A DNA stretch of 64,000 nucleotides. Origin: Rhodothermus marinus DSM 4252. Its GTDB lineage: Bacteria > Bacteroidota > Rhodothermia > Rhodothermales > Rhodothermaceae. The stretch covers positions 3,142,874 through 3,206,873 of the forward strand of contig NC_013501.1 of the NCBI RefSeq assembly GCF_000024845.1. Direction: 5' to 3'. Positions 1-11,443 of the stretch are shown here, piece after piece. Every line of letters begins with the position of its first letter. The first letter of the stretch is position 1. The notes under the pieces were generated by a model. The model was not told the origin of the DNA, searched no databases, and was given only the letters and a program-made list of their open reading frames with translations. Both the position numbers and the translations under genes were made by a program.

Positions 1-1222
<1,222 letters not shown>

Positions 1223-1369
1223 TCAGACAGGCCCTACCAAGATACGCCGAAACGCCCGAAGGGATCAACCGCCGCCGTGGATTCTCCGCCAAGGAGACGT
1301 AGAGCGCCGGGAAAGCGCCCCATCCTCTTGCAACTCCGTGGCTGGTAACAGGTAGGAAAATGCAAGATC

Positions 1370-1603
1370 ATGCGTCTGGCTATGCGTCGCCGAACCATTA
1401 CCCTTCGCCGCCTTACGCGCGCGGAAGCCGAAGATTACGAAGAAGCCGTGCGGGACCTGACGCTGGCCGAGCGCATCGCGCTGGTCTGGCCGCTGACCGT
1501 CGAGGCCTGGTCGCTCCGACAACGCGATCCCGAAACGCCCGCCTTTGATGCGCAATCCCGACTACCGCGACATATTGTCCGCCTTTACCGACGCCGGCGC
1601 TAA
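1370..1603 (+). CDS. Small arginine-rich hypothetical protein, orphan
   Basis: A 77-residue basic protein with a run RLTRAEAEDYEEAVRDL, the phrase LTLAERIALVWPLTVEAW and an arginine-rich tail. From memory, short proteins with an AERIA-(M/L)VWPLT-AW core often stand just before a nucleotidyltransferase-like gene in other bacteria; I could not verify this. No such partner follows here: the next gene is convergent and the two stops overlap by 4 bp. An in-frame ATG at 1382 is an equally good start. It reads as a real coding sequence, but its function is unknown. Confidence 0.55.
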   Translation: MRLAMRRRTITLRRLTRAEAEDYEEAVRDLTLAERIALVWPLTVEAWSLRQRDPETPAFDAQSRLPRHIVRLYRRRR

Positions 1604-2424
1604 CCTTCCGGCTTGCGGGCCACCACGATCAACCCGGTGCCTGTCCGGTTTTCCCGTGCCAGGTCCAGCGCGTTCAGCACCAGTCCCACGGGCAACACGA
1701 CCAGGTAGTACACGGGAAGCAGCAGATAGGTCAGCGCGGTTCGGTTGAGCGCCAGCATGGGATATTTGATGAGCAGTCGCCAGGCCAGCGAGCCGAACGG
1801 GCCGTAGCTGTAGTGGCTTTCGACGGGCTCCAGGCCGGCTTCCCGGAGACGCGCCTCCAGCAGCTCGCGGCTGTAGCCCTCGCGCACATGCTCTTCGATG
1901 AAACTCTGCTGGCCGGGCGCCTGCACGTCGGAGCCGCCCTGGTCCGACGGCGTGTTGATGATCACGTAGCCACCGGGCCGCAACACGCGCGCAAAGTTGC
2001 GCAACACGGCCCGGTCGTCTTCGATGTGCTCCAGCACGTCCACCGACAGAATCAGGTCGAACGGCCCTTCGGTCTGGAGGCGCGTCAGGTCGTCCTGCGC
2101 AAAACGCACGCGGCCGGCCACGGGCGTGCGCGCCACGAAACGCCGGGCCTGCTCCAGATAATCGGTCTTGAGATCGACGCCGACGACTTCGGCCCGGGGA
2201 TATCGCCGGGCGATGTAGTAGGCGTACTGGCCGAAGCCCGTCCCGGCATCGAGCACGCGCACCGGCCGGTCGGCCGGCCAGCGGTCGAAGATCCGGCGCA
2301 GCGCCCGCCGCACGTACCAGCTTCGCAGAAAAATCAGGTGCAGCAGCGCAAAAAACAGCCGCTGCAGCAGCGGATGGCGTCCGAAGATCCGTCCCAGCCG
2401 ATCTTTGACCGGATCGTAGCGCAT
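1600..2424 (-). CDS. Class I SAM-dependent methyltransferase
   Basis: A 274-residue protein with the class I methyltransferase fold signatures: motif I VLDAGTGFGQYA near residue 55, the acidic end of beta-2 (VVGVDLK), and a later motif FDLILSVDVLEHIEDD like UbiE/Methyltransf_11 proteins. A hydrophobic C-terminal stretch (LTYLLLPVYYLVVLPVGLVL) suggests membrane association. The ATG at 2424 shares one base with the stop of the upstream glycosyltransferase (TGATG), which favours this start and translational coupling. The substrate is probably a glycan or lipid intermediate, inferred from its glycosyltransferase neighbours. Confidence 0.85.
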   Translation of the reverse strand: MRYDPVKDRLGRIFGRHPLLQRLFFALLHLIFLRSWYVRRALRRIFDRWPADRPVRVLDAGTGFGQYAYYIARRYPRAEVVGVDLKTDYLEQARRFVARTPVAGRVRFAQDDLTRLQTEGPFDLILSVDVLEHIEDDRAVLRNFARVLRPGGYVIINTPSDQGGSDVQAPGQQSFIEEHVREGYSRELLEARLREAGLEPVESHYSYGPFGSLAWRLLIKYPMLALNRTALTYLLLPVYYLVVLPVGLVLNALDLARENRTGTGLIVVARKPEG

Positions 2425-3551
2425 CAGTCGGATAGCATCTGTTCCAGCGTTTCGCACAGCGGCCCCCAGCCGTAGCGTGCGCGCAGGCGGCGCACGCCTT
2501 CGGTCAGGCGCTTGGCCCACCCCTCCCGGAAAAAGCGCACGACGGCCTCAGCCAGCGCGCCGGGATCACCCGGCGGCACGACAAAGCCGGCCACTTCGTG
2601 CGGCACCACCTCGGGGAGACCGCCCACGGCCGTCACCACCACCGGCCGCTCGAAGTGGAAGGCCATGGGCACGACGCCGCTCTGGGTGGCCGAAAGATAG
2701 GGCTGCACCACCAGATCCGCCGCCGAAAAATACCAGACCACCTCCGATTCGGGAATGTAGCGGTCGTGCACGTGCACGCAGGAGCTCAGGCCCAGCTCCC
2801 GGATGCGTGCCCGATAGCGATCCGCCGGCTCGTAGAACTCGCCCGCCACCAGGAGCTGCACGTCCGGCAGCGCCGTCCGGATCGCCGGCATCGCCTCCAG
2901 CAGCACGTCCAGCCCCTTGTAGCGACGCACAAATCCGAAGAACAACAGCACCGGCGCATCGGGCGGAAGGCCCAGCCGCCTGCGCGCTTCCGCGCGGGGA
3001 CGCACCGGGCCGTAGCGGGGATCGACGGGATGCACGAGCTGCACGTCGGCCGACAGGCCCAGCGTCGCGAGCTGGCGGGCGACCGCCTCCGAAAGCACGA
3101 TCCGCGCCCGACACCGACGCAGAAACCAGCGGCTGAGCGTGGCATCGAGCACGTGGCGTTCGTGCGGCAGCGCGTTGTGCACGAGCGCCACAGTGGGCAC
3201 ATCCCACCGACGCAGACGTCCGGCGATCGTCCCGTAGGCTGGCGCAAAGAACGGCATCCAGTACTGAAACACGACCAGGTCCGGCCGCTGCGCCTGAATC
3301 CAGCGGGCGGCCTTCGACCAGGTCCAGGGCCACAGCGGATCGAGCACGTAGGCGGCCGGCATCGACGGCGCGATCGGCTCCGGCTCGGTCTGAGCGCGGC
3401 CCGGAAAAAGCCACCGGGGATACTGGCGCCGGAAGCTCAGCGCCGTCACCTGGTGACCACGTTCCTGCAAGGCCTGTCCCAGCGCTTCGGTGAAATGGGC
3501 AATGCCCCCGCGGTAGGGCGCCACCGGACCGACCAGCGTCAGGCGAGCCAT
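2424..3551 (-). CDS. Glycosyltransferase family 4 protein
   Basis: A 375-residue GT-B glycosyltransferase. The N-terminus MARLTLVGPVAPYRGGIAHF carries the glycine-rich acceptor-side loop. The C-terminal half has FFGFVRRYKGLDVLLEA and the nucleotide-sugar binding region with the E-x7-E-like segment near VVPHEVAGFVVPPGDP. The ATG at 3551 is chosen because homology-like sequence begins exactly there; the upstream in-frame extension is low-complexity antisense of the neighbour. It sits 5 bp after a GT2 gene and overlaps the methyltransferase by one base, so the three probably form one operon for an envelope glycan or glycolipid. Confidence 0.87.
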   Translation of the reverse strand: MARLTLVGPVAPYRGGIAHFTEALGQALQERGHQVTALSFRRQYPRWLFPGRAQTEPEPIAPSMPAAYVLDPLWPWTWSKAARWIQAQRPDLVVFQYWMPFFAPAYGTIAGRLRRWDVPTVALVHNALPHERHVLDATLSRWFLRRCRARIVLSEAVARQLATLGLSADVQLVHPVDPRYGPVRPRAEARRRLGLPPDAPVLLFFGFVRRYKGLDVLLEAMPAIRTALPDVQLLVAGEFYEPADRYRARIRELGLSSCVHVHDRYIPESEVVWYFSAADLVVQPYLSATQSGVVPMAFHFERPVVVTAVGGLPEVVPHEVAGFVVPPGDPGALAEAVVRFFREGWAKRLTEGVRRLRARYGWGPLCETLEQMLSD

Positions 3552-3556
3552 GATCG

Positions 3557-4516
3557 TCAGACGGTTCGCACGACTTCCGGCGGGCGCTCCTCGACCACCT
3601 GATAGGTGGGCGTCCGCTCCATGCGCTCCCGGATGATCAGCTCGCCGAGCAGCCCCGTCGTGAACATCTGCACGCCCACCATGATCATCAGCACGCCCAG
3701 CAGTAGCAGCGGCCGGTTCGTGAGCGGCTGATTCCAGACGAGCTTTTCCAGCGAAAGCCACAGGCTGATGACAAAACCCGCCAGAAACGCCAGCACACCG
3801 AACGTTCCGAAAAAGTGCATGGGCCGCGACATGAACCGGGTCAGGAACAGCACCGTGATCAGGTCCAGAAAGCCCCGGATGAAGCGTTCCAGCCCGAATT
3901 TCGTGCGGCCGTACTTACGGGGCCGGTGGCGCACCGGCTTTTCGGTGATCCGCGTGAAGCCCTCCCAGTAGGCCAGCAGCGGAATGTAGCGGTGCAGCTC
4001 GCCGTAGACGCGCACCGCCTTCACCACTTCGCGCCGGTAGGCTTTCAAACCGCAGTTGAAGTCGTGCAGCGGAATGCCCGAGAGCTTCCGCGTGACGAAG
4101 TTGAAAAAGCGGCTCGGAATCGTCTTGCTCGGCGGGTCCTGGCGGCGTTTTTTCCATCCGCTGACCAGGTCGTAGCCCGATTCCAGCAGCTCGATCAGTC
4201 CCGGGATCTCGGCCGGGTCGTCCTGCAGATCGGCGTCGAGCGTGACCACATAGCGGCCGCGGGCCCGCTCGAAGCCCACCGCCAGCGCCGCGCTTTTGCC
4301 GTAGTTGCGCCGCAGGCGCACGCCGGCAAAGCGGGGATCCTCGGCGTGCAGCCGCTCGATGACCTCCCAGGAGCCGTCCCGCGAGCCGTCGTCCACGAAC
4401 CACACCTCGAAGCTGTAGCCGTGCGCCTCGCAGACGGCGCGGATCTCCTCGGCCAGCTCCGGAAGCGAAGCGGCCTCGTCGTAGACCGGGACGACGATGC
4501 TCAGATCGGGCGTCAT
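3557..4516 (-). CDS. Glycosyltransferase family 2, polyprenyl-phosphate sugar transferase type
   Basis: A 319-residue protein resembling dolichyl/undecaprenyl-phosphate mannosyltransferases and ArnC-like enzymes. The N-terminal GT-A domain has LSIVVPVYDEAASL, the VDDGSRDGS motif and the metal-binding LDADLQDDP. The C-terminus carries two hydrophobic segments (about residues 235-255 and 275-300), as in membrane-bound members that load sugar onto a polyprenyl phosphate at the inner membrane. The ATG at 4516 starts 18 bp after the gyrB stop on the same strand. Inferred role: supply of a lipid-linked sugar for the downstream GT4 and methyltransferase. Confidence 0.87.
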   Translation of the reverse strand: MTPDLSIVVPVYDEAASLPELAEEIRAVCEAHGYSFEVWFVDDGSRDGSWEVIERLHAEDPRFAGVRLRRNYGKSAALAVGFERARGRYVVTLDADLQDDPAEIPGLIELLESGYDLVSGWKKRRQDPPSKTIPSRFFNFVTRKLSGIPLHDFNCGLKAYRREVVKAVRVYGELHRYIPLLAYWEGFTRITEKPVRHRPRKYGRTKFGLERFIRGFLDLITVLFLTRFMSRPMHFFGTFGVLAFLAGFVISLWLSLEKLVWNQPLTNRPLLLLGVLMIMVGVQMFTTGLLGELIIRERMERTPTYQVVEERPPEVVRTV

Positions 4517-4533
4517 GGAAGCAGCCCGGCGCC

Positions 4534-6573
<2,040 letters not shown>

Positions 6574-7047
6574 TCAGCGCTTCCGGCGCAACGCACGCCG
6601 AACGGCCCGTAGCACGCGGTTTCCGAAATGCAGGGCCGCCTGCCACCGGATGGCGGGCGCTTCGGCGTCCAGGCGGTCGAATCGGCACGCCGCCCGCCGC
6701 ACCGCCTCCACCAGCGGGGCCGAAACCTCAGGGTACCATTGCAACAGATCCTGGTGGAGCGTGCGCCAGGCGTCGGCCACTTCCCGGGCGGTGAGCAGCA
6801 GATCGAAGCGCCGCAGCAGCGCGGCATCGAGCGTCTGGTCTCCGACGACGTCCGCGTAGAGCAGCGCCAGTTGCAGGCGGTCGAGCAACCGCCGCAGTCG
6901 GCGCACTTCCCGACGCAGCCGTACCCGAAGCGGTGGTGCTTCGCGTCGGGCGCGTACGGCGGCGGCCGTCCGGACCGCCACGCGCAGTGCGCTCAGCAGC
7001 CAGAACGCTTCGAGCAGGCCGGGACGCCCTGTCGGCGCTTTTTCCAT
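6574..7047 (-). CDS. Hypothetical basic helical protein upstream of gyrB
   Basis: A 157-residue protein, very rich in Arg, Leu and Ala and predicted mostly helical, with a basic stretch RLRREVRRLRRLLDRLQLAL and a basic C-terminus (RAVRRALRRKR). There are no catalytic motifs I recognise. The start at 7047 is supported by a perfect AGGAGG five bases upstream. It lies 90 bp before gyrB on the same strand and may be co-transcribed with it. Sequence style (long basic helices) would suit nucleic-acid or membrane-surface binding, but that is speculation; the function is unknown. Confidence 0.65.
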   Translation of the reverse strand: MEKAPTGRPGLLEAFWLLSALRVAVRTAAAVRARREAPPLRVRLRREVRRLRRLLDRLQLALLYADVVGDQTLDAALLRRFDLLLTAREVADAWRTLHQDLLQWYPEVSAPLVEAVRRAACRFDRLDAEAPAIRWQAALHFGNRVLRAVRRALRRKR

Positions 7048-7052
7048 GGGTT

Positions 7053-7058
7053 CCTCCT
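7053..7058 (-). promoter_or_regulatory. Shine-Dalgarno AGGAGG
   Basis: Perfect anti-16S match 5 bp before the ATG at 7047. It fixes the start of the hypothetical gene and shows that SD-led initiation operates here, although many neighbouring genes lack one. Confidence 0.75.
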
Positions 7059-7159
7059 GCATGGCAGCGCAAGCCTATGCGCGCCGCCGGAAGGTGTTCC
7101 TTCTGTGTGCGAAATGTCGTATGCTGAAGGCATCCGTGAACCACCAACCCGTTGCAGCC

Positions 7160-8482
7160 ATGCGCTGGAGCATTTTCCTGCTGCTACTTGGACTGGCCGC
7201 CGGTGTGCAGGCGCAGTCCGCTTCCGGCCGTCTGCTCGTGCATTGCGGCACAGTCATCGATCCCGGCGTCTCCCCGGAACCCATGTCCGAGCGCACCATC
7301 ATCGTGCGTGGTGAACGTATCGAAGCGGTACAGCCCGGCTTTGTCACGCCGCAGGAAGGCGATCAGGTGGTCGATCTACGCCGGGCTTACTGCCTGCCCG
7401 GCCTGATCGACATGCACACGCACCTGTCGATGGAAAGCCGGAAAGGGGGCTACCTGGATCGGTTTCAGATGTCGCCCGCGCTGCAGGCGCTCCGGGCTTC
7501 GGTCTATGCCCGGCGTACGCTGATGGCGGGCTTCACCACGGTACGCGACGTGGGCGGTAACGAAGGGATCGATCTGGCGCTCCGGGATGCGATCAACCAG
7601 GGCTGGATCGTCGGTCCCCGCATGTTCGTGGCGGGCAAAAGCCTGGCCATCATGGGCGGGCACGCCGATCCCACGAACGGCTTCCGCGAGGACATTCTGG
7701 GCATTCCGACCGAGGCCGAAGGCGTGGTCGACGGCGTGGCCAGCGCCCGCCGGGGTGCCCGGCTGGCCATCAAGCGCGGCGCCGACGTGATCAAGATCAC
7801 GGCCACCGGGGGCGTGCTCTCGATCGCCCGGGACGGCTCCTCGCCGCAGTTCTTTGAAGACGAGATCCGGGCGATCGTCGAAGTGGCCCGCGACTTCGGG
7901 CTGAAGGTGGCCGCCCACGCGCACGGCGACGAAGGCATGCAGCGCGCCATCCGGGCCGGCGTGGCCTCCATTGAACACGGCACGTTCATGAGCGACCAGA
8001 CCATGCAGATGATGAAGGAGTACGGCGTCTACCTGGTGCCGACGATCACGGCGGGCCGTAGCGTGGCCGACTCCGCCAAAATCCCCGGTTACTACGTGCC
8101 GGTGGTGGCCGAAAAGGCGCGGCGGATCGGACCGGTCATTCAGGAGACGTTCGCCCGAGCCTACCGGGCCGGCGTGCCCATCGCGTTCGGGACCGACGCG
8201 GGTGTCTTCCGCCACGGCCGCAACGCGCTGGAGTTCGTCTACATGGTCGAGGCCGGGATGCCGCCCATCGAAGCCATCAAGGCGGCCACTTACAACGCCG
8301 CCGATCTGCTGGGCCAGCTCGACAACCTGGGCACGCTCGAGCCCGGCAAATGGGCCGACGTGATCGCCGTCGAGCGCAATCCACTGGAAGACATCTCGGC
8401 ACTGCAGGAGGTGTCTTTCGTCATGAAGGCGGGCGTCATTTACAAGCAGAACGGCCAGCCTGTCCCGCAGCCCGTACGGTAA
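7160..8482 (+). CDS. Secreted amidohydrolase (imidazolonepropionase/prolidase-like)
   Basis: A 440-residue metal-dependent hydrolase of the amidohydrolase superfamily, the branch containing Xaa-Pro dipeptidases and imidazolonepropionase-like enzymes. It begins with a clear signal peptide (MRWSIFLLLLGLAAGVQA, cleavage after AQA/QS), so it acts outside the cytoplasm. Metal-ligand motifs visible: GLIDMHTHL (HxH), the lysine strand DVIKITATGG, AAHAHGDEG, SIEHGTFM and the late aspartate in AFGTDAG. The C-terminal composite beta-sandwich (GKWADVIAVERNPLEDI) is intact. The start was chosen from the signal peptide; an upstream ATG at 7121 has no support. Substrate unknown, perhaps a peptide or cyclic amide. 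A strong terminator follows. Confidence 0.88.
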   Translation: MRWSIFLLLLGLAAGVQAQSASGRLLVHCGTVIDPGVSPEPMSERTIIVRGERIEAVQPGFVTPQEGDQVVDLRRAYCLPGLIDMHTHLSMESRKGGYLDRFQMSPALQALRASVYARRTLMAGFTTVRDVGGNEGIDLALRDAINQGWIVGPRMFVAGKSLAIMGGHADPTNGFREDILGIPTEAEGVVDGVASARRGARLAIKRGADVIKITATGGVLSIARDGSSPQFFEDEIRAIVEVARDFGLKVAAHAHGDEGMQRAIRAGVASIEHGTFMSDQTMQMMKEYGVYLVPTITAGRSVADSAKIPGYYVPVVAEKARRIGPVIQETFARAYRAGVPIAFGTDAGVFRHGRNALEFVYMVEAGMPPIEAIKAATYNAADLLGQLDNLGTLEPGKWADVIAVERNPLEDISALQEVSFVMKAGVIYKQNGQPVPQPVR

Positions 8483-8501
8483 TCGTATGGCTTTTTCAAC
8501 G

Positions 8502-8528
8502 AAAAAGGGGCCGTACGGCCCCTTTTTT
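8502..8528. terminator. Bidirectional intrinsic terminator
   Basis: AAAAAGGGGCC and GGCCCCTTTTTT pair around a GTAC loop, giving an 11-bp stem with A-tract and T-tract flanks. It sits between the convergent amidohydrolase and CBS genes and can serve both. Confidence 0.9.
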
Positions 8529-8550
8529 CATGCTATAGTCCAGGAATTGG

Positions 8551-9213
8551 TCAGACTTCCAGGTAGCGCATGAAGGCTTCGATGCGCTGACGGAGTTCTT
8601 CGTCGTCTTCTTCGTTGTAGGCGGCCGCCACGTGGAAGCCGCGGTGCTCCAGCACGTGACGGATGCGGGCCGTGTCCTGCACGTTCAGTTTCAACGTCAC
8701 GCGGAAGCGGCTCTCGGAAGCGTCGAGCGGCTCGACGACCAGCGCCCGCACGCGCGCATCGCACTGCTCCACGCAGTAGAGCAGGTTGGAGAGTGCATAG
8801 TCGCGGGCGTCGATCTCCAGCTCCAGGATGGCCCCGGGCTCGTGCAGCGAGAGCATCCGGATGAGCTGTTCCAGCAGATGCTGAGCCGGCACGGCGCCCC
8901 GATAGTGGTGATTCGACTCCGCGACCGGGAGTACGGTCAGTCCGTGCTGCAATACCACGCGGGCGGCGTCGAACACGTGCAGGTCGGGCGTGACGCTAAC
9001 GGGCGTGCCACGCACCAGCATTGTCACCGGCAGGTTCGGATCATCCGCCAGATGCAGCTGCTCGTCCGAGACCACACCCAGCAATTCGCCCGCCTCGTCG
9101 ACCACCGGCAGGTGACGCACCCGCAGCGCGGCCATCTGCTCCCGGGCCCGATGCACGGTGTCATCGGGGCGCAGGGGCTGCAACCCTTCCTGAATCAGTT
9201 GCACAATCCGCAT
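8551..9213 (-). CDS. CBS-domain pair protein with C-terminal ACT-like region
   Basis: A 220-residue soluble protein. Residues about 1-55 and 65-120 form a tandem CBS (Bateman) module, seen in the phrases MAALRVRHLPVVDEAGELLGVVSD and VLQHGLTVLPVAE. Residues about 125-205 look like a ferredoxin-fold/ACT-type domain (GAILELEIDARDYALSNL followed by RVTLKLNV). Such proteins sense adenylates or other small ligands. No enzymatic domain is attached, so the output partner is unknown. The start is well supported by GGGAGGT 8 bp upstream. It stands alone, convergent with the amidohydrolase. Confidence 0.83.
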   Translation of the reverse strand: MRIVQLIQEGLQPLRPDDTVHRAREQMAALRVRHLPVVDEAGELLGVVSDEQLHLADDPNLPVTMLVRGTPVSVTPDLHVFDAARVVLQHGLTVLPVAESNHHYRGAVPAQHLLEQLIRMLSLHEPGAILELEIDARDYALSNLLYCVEQCDARVRALVVEPLDASESRFRVTLKLNVQDTARIRHVLEHRGFHVAAAYNEEDDEELRQRIEAFMRYLEV

Positions 9214-9423
9214 GGCAGTATACCTCCCACTTCATAGGGCCCGGCTCCTCTTCCGGAATACCGGGCAACCCCTGTACCGTTTCCCCGCGCTGACCGCCCC
9301 GAACCACAACTTACTGCTTCGTTGCAGGCCGGCGCTTCACCCAAGATTTACAGTAAGCATCGGTTGGATGCAAGGGATTTTTTAGTCCCTATCGCACGCA
9401 CTTCTGGCGCATGTCCCTGACGC

Positions 9424-10752
9424 TTACGACGACATATCCGGCAGAGGTTGCAACGAACGAAAGCGCATCAGCAGGCGTTCGACGGCCGCCTGGCGATGCA
9501 CCGGCACGCGCAACCGGAGCCGTGCGGCCGGCAGCGGCGTCTCGTCGTGGCCGTTGTGGGCGTAGAGATAGGTTTCTTCCAGTACATCGGCCACCTGGTA
9601 GAGATAGGAAAGCGTGCGCCCCTCGGTCAGCGGCACGCAGACGTCCAGCTCCAGCGCTTCGGCTTCGATACGCTCCTGCAGCCGCCGTTTGAGTTCTTCG
9701 AGCCCGATGCCACGCAGGGCCGAGATGAAAACGGCCTCGGGATACTCTGTCCGAAGCGCCTGCAGCAGTCCCAGATCGGCCAGTCTGTCTATTTTGTTGA
9801 ACACAAGAAGCATCGGTTTGTCGGCAGCGCCCAGCTCGGCCAGCGTCTCATGCACCACCTGGATGTGATCCTCGAAGCGCGGATGGGTGGCATCCACCAG
9901 GTGGAGCAGCACGTCGCTTTCGCGCACTTCGTCGAGCGTACTCTTGAAGCTTTCGATGAGCCGGTGGGGCAGTTTGCGGATGAACCCGACCGTGTCGGAC
10001 AGAAGCACGGGCTTGCCCGGCTCCAGATGAACCAGCCGGGTGGTGGCATCCAGCGTGGCAAAGAGCCGGTCTTCGGCCAGCACGTTGGTGCCGGCCAGCA
10101 CGTTCATCAGCGTCGATTTACCGGCGTTCGTGTAGCCGACCAGCGACACGCGGGTATAGCGCTGGCGCTTTTTGCGCTGGGTGGTCCGCTGCCGGTCGAT
10201 CCGTTCCAGGCGCTCCCGGAGCACGGCAATGCGCCGGGCAATCAGCCGCCGGTCCGTTTCGATCTGGGTTTCGCCCGGCCCTTTCGTACCGATACCGCCT
10301 TTCTGGCGGGACAGGTGCGTCCACTGGCGCGTCAGGCGCGTGCGCATGTATTCGAGCTGGGCCAGCTCGACCTGCGTTTTGGCCACGGCCGTACGGGCCC
10401 GCCGGGCGAAAATGTCCAGAATCAGACCGGTGCGGTCGAGCAGCTTGCAACCCAGCGCCCGTTCCAGGTTGCGCATCTGCGCGGGCGAGAGGTCGTCGTC
10501 GAAGATGACCAGATCGCTTTTACGCGCGGCCACCAGGCGTTTGAGTTCTTCGACCTTCCCACGGCCGACGTAGGTGGCGGCATGGACGCGCCGGAGCACC
10601 TGCAGCACACGATCGGTTACTTCGGCGCCTGCCGTGCGGGCAAGCTGCGCCAGTTCTTCCAGCGAATCCTCGACATCCCAGCGCGTCGTCTCGGGCGTTA
10701 CGACGCCCACCAGAATCGCGGTTTCCGGACGAGGTGCTGTGGCCGTGTACAA
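9424..10752 (-). CDS. hflX: GTPase HflX
   Basis: A 442-residue ribosome-associated GTPase that splits stalled or heat-damaged 70S ribosomes. The N-terminal HflX domain is visible through [13 protein letters not shown] and [13 protein letters not shown], followed by the coiled glycine-rich linker with [12 protein letters not shown]. The G domain has G1 [11 protein letters not shown]3 DTVGFI and G4 NKID. The first plausible initiator is a TTG at 10752 ([14 protein letters not shown]); no in-frame ATG or GTG lies upstream, so either TTG is used or the start is non-canonical. It lies 82 bp downstream of the membrane protein gene on the same strand. Confidence 0.94.
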   Translation of the reverse strand: MYTATAPRPETAILVGVVTPETTRWDVEDSLEELAQLARTAGAEVTDRVLQVLRRVHAATYVGRGKVEELKRLVAARKSDLVIFDDDLSPAQMRNLERALGCKLLDRTGLILDIFARRARTAVAKTQVELAQLEYMRTRLTRQWTHLSRQKGGIGTKGPGETQIETDRRLIARRIAVLRERLERIDRQRTTQRKKRQRYTRVSLVGYTNAGKSTLMNVLAGTNVLAEDRLFATLDATTRLVHLEPGKPVLLSDTVGFIRKLPHRLIESFKSTLDEVRESDVLLHLVDATHPRFEDHIQVVHETLAELGAADKPMLLVFNKIDRLADLGLLQALRTEYPEAVFISALRGIGLEELKRRLQERIEAEALELDVCVPLTEGRTLSYLYQVADVLEETYLYAHNGHDETPLPAARLRLRVPVHRQAAVERLLMRFRSLQPLPDMSS

Positions 10753-10834
10753 CGCCGTATGCAGAATCGGTCTGGTTACTGTTTTCTTTTCACTTCCGGA
10801 AAGTTCAACGTTGCCCGGACGGCAAAGTGCCGGC

Positions 10835-11404
10835 CTATCCTTCGAGCGTTTTCCCGTAGCACTGCTGCACGGTCATTTCGAAGCGGGTATCCAGATAACG
10901 AGCCAATACGCGCCGGAAGGCCGGTTGCCGTGCAGGCGGAACGGCCAGGTTGAGCCGTCGCCGTCTGTTTCGCGCATCGACAAACAGAAACGCAAAGCCG
11001 CGCACGCGGCCGTTTGGATCCTGCCAGGGAAAATAGTCCAGGATCTGCCCCCAGCCCACGTAGCGATCGTGCCGGCTCAGCCCGTCGATGATGCCGCAAT
11101 TCGTGATCAACACCTGCTCCGACACAAGGGCCGCGCCCAGCCAGAAAAGTCCACCGGCAAAGTAGAGGCTCAGGCGCAAAATCGGAACAGGCTGCTCGCT
11201 CAGCGCGGCATAGGCACCCAGCGCAACGACGAGCAGCAGAAAGCCGGTAGGCAACAGCGGCCACCGACGAAGCCAGCGCAGGTGCACCTCCCGTATCTGC
11301 CAGTAATGAAAGAGCGTAACGACGAAAAAAAGCAGCGTGACCCCGAAAAAGCAGACCGGCAGAACGCCGTGCAGCGTGCGAAGAATTTCGGCCATCGCAT
11401 TCAT
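10835..11404 (-). CDS. Hypothetical membrane protein with cytoplasmic C-terminal domain
   Basis: A 189-residue protein. Two or three transmembrane segments occupy roughly residues 12-35, 48-68 and 75-95, followed by a soluble domain of about 90 residues with alternating beta-type sequence ([18 protein letters not shown], then [18 protein letters not shown]). That layout resembles bacterial PH-like (bPH) membrane proteins, which I offer only as a possibility. No catalytic motif is visible. It lies between the vWA/BatA-like gene and hflX on the same strand. Confidence 0.7.
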   Translation of the reverse strand: MNAMAEILRTLHGVLPVCFFGVTLLFFVVTLFHYWQIREVHLRWLRRWPLLPTGFLLLVVALGAYAALSEQPVPILRLSLYFAGGLFWLGAALVSEQVLITNCGIIDGLSRHDRYVGWGQILDYFPWQDPNGRVRGFAFLFVDARNRRRRLNLAVPPARQPAFRRVLARYLDTRFEMTVQQCYGKTLEG

Positions 11405-11443
11405 GGTGCTGCCTGCAATCGGGGCACGCGCAGGTGGGGAAAG

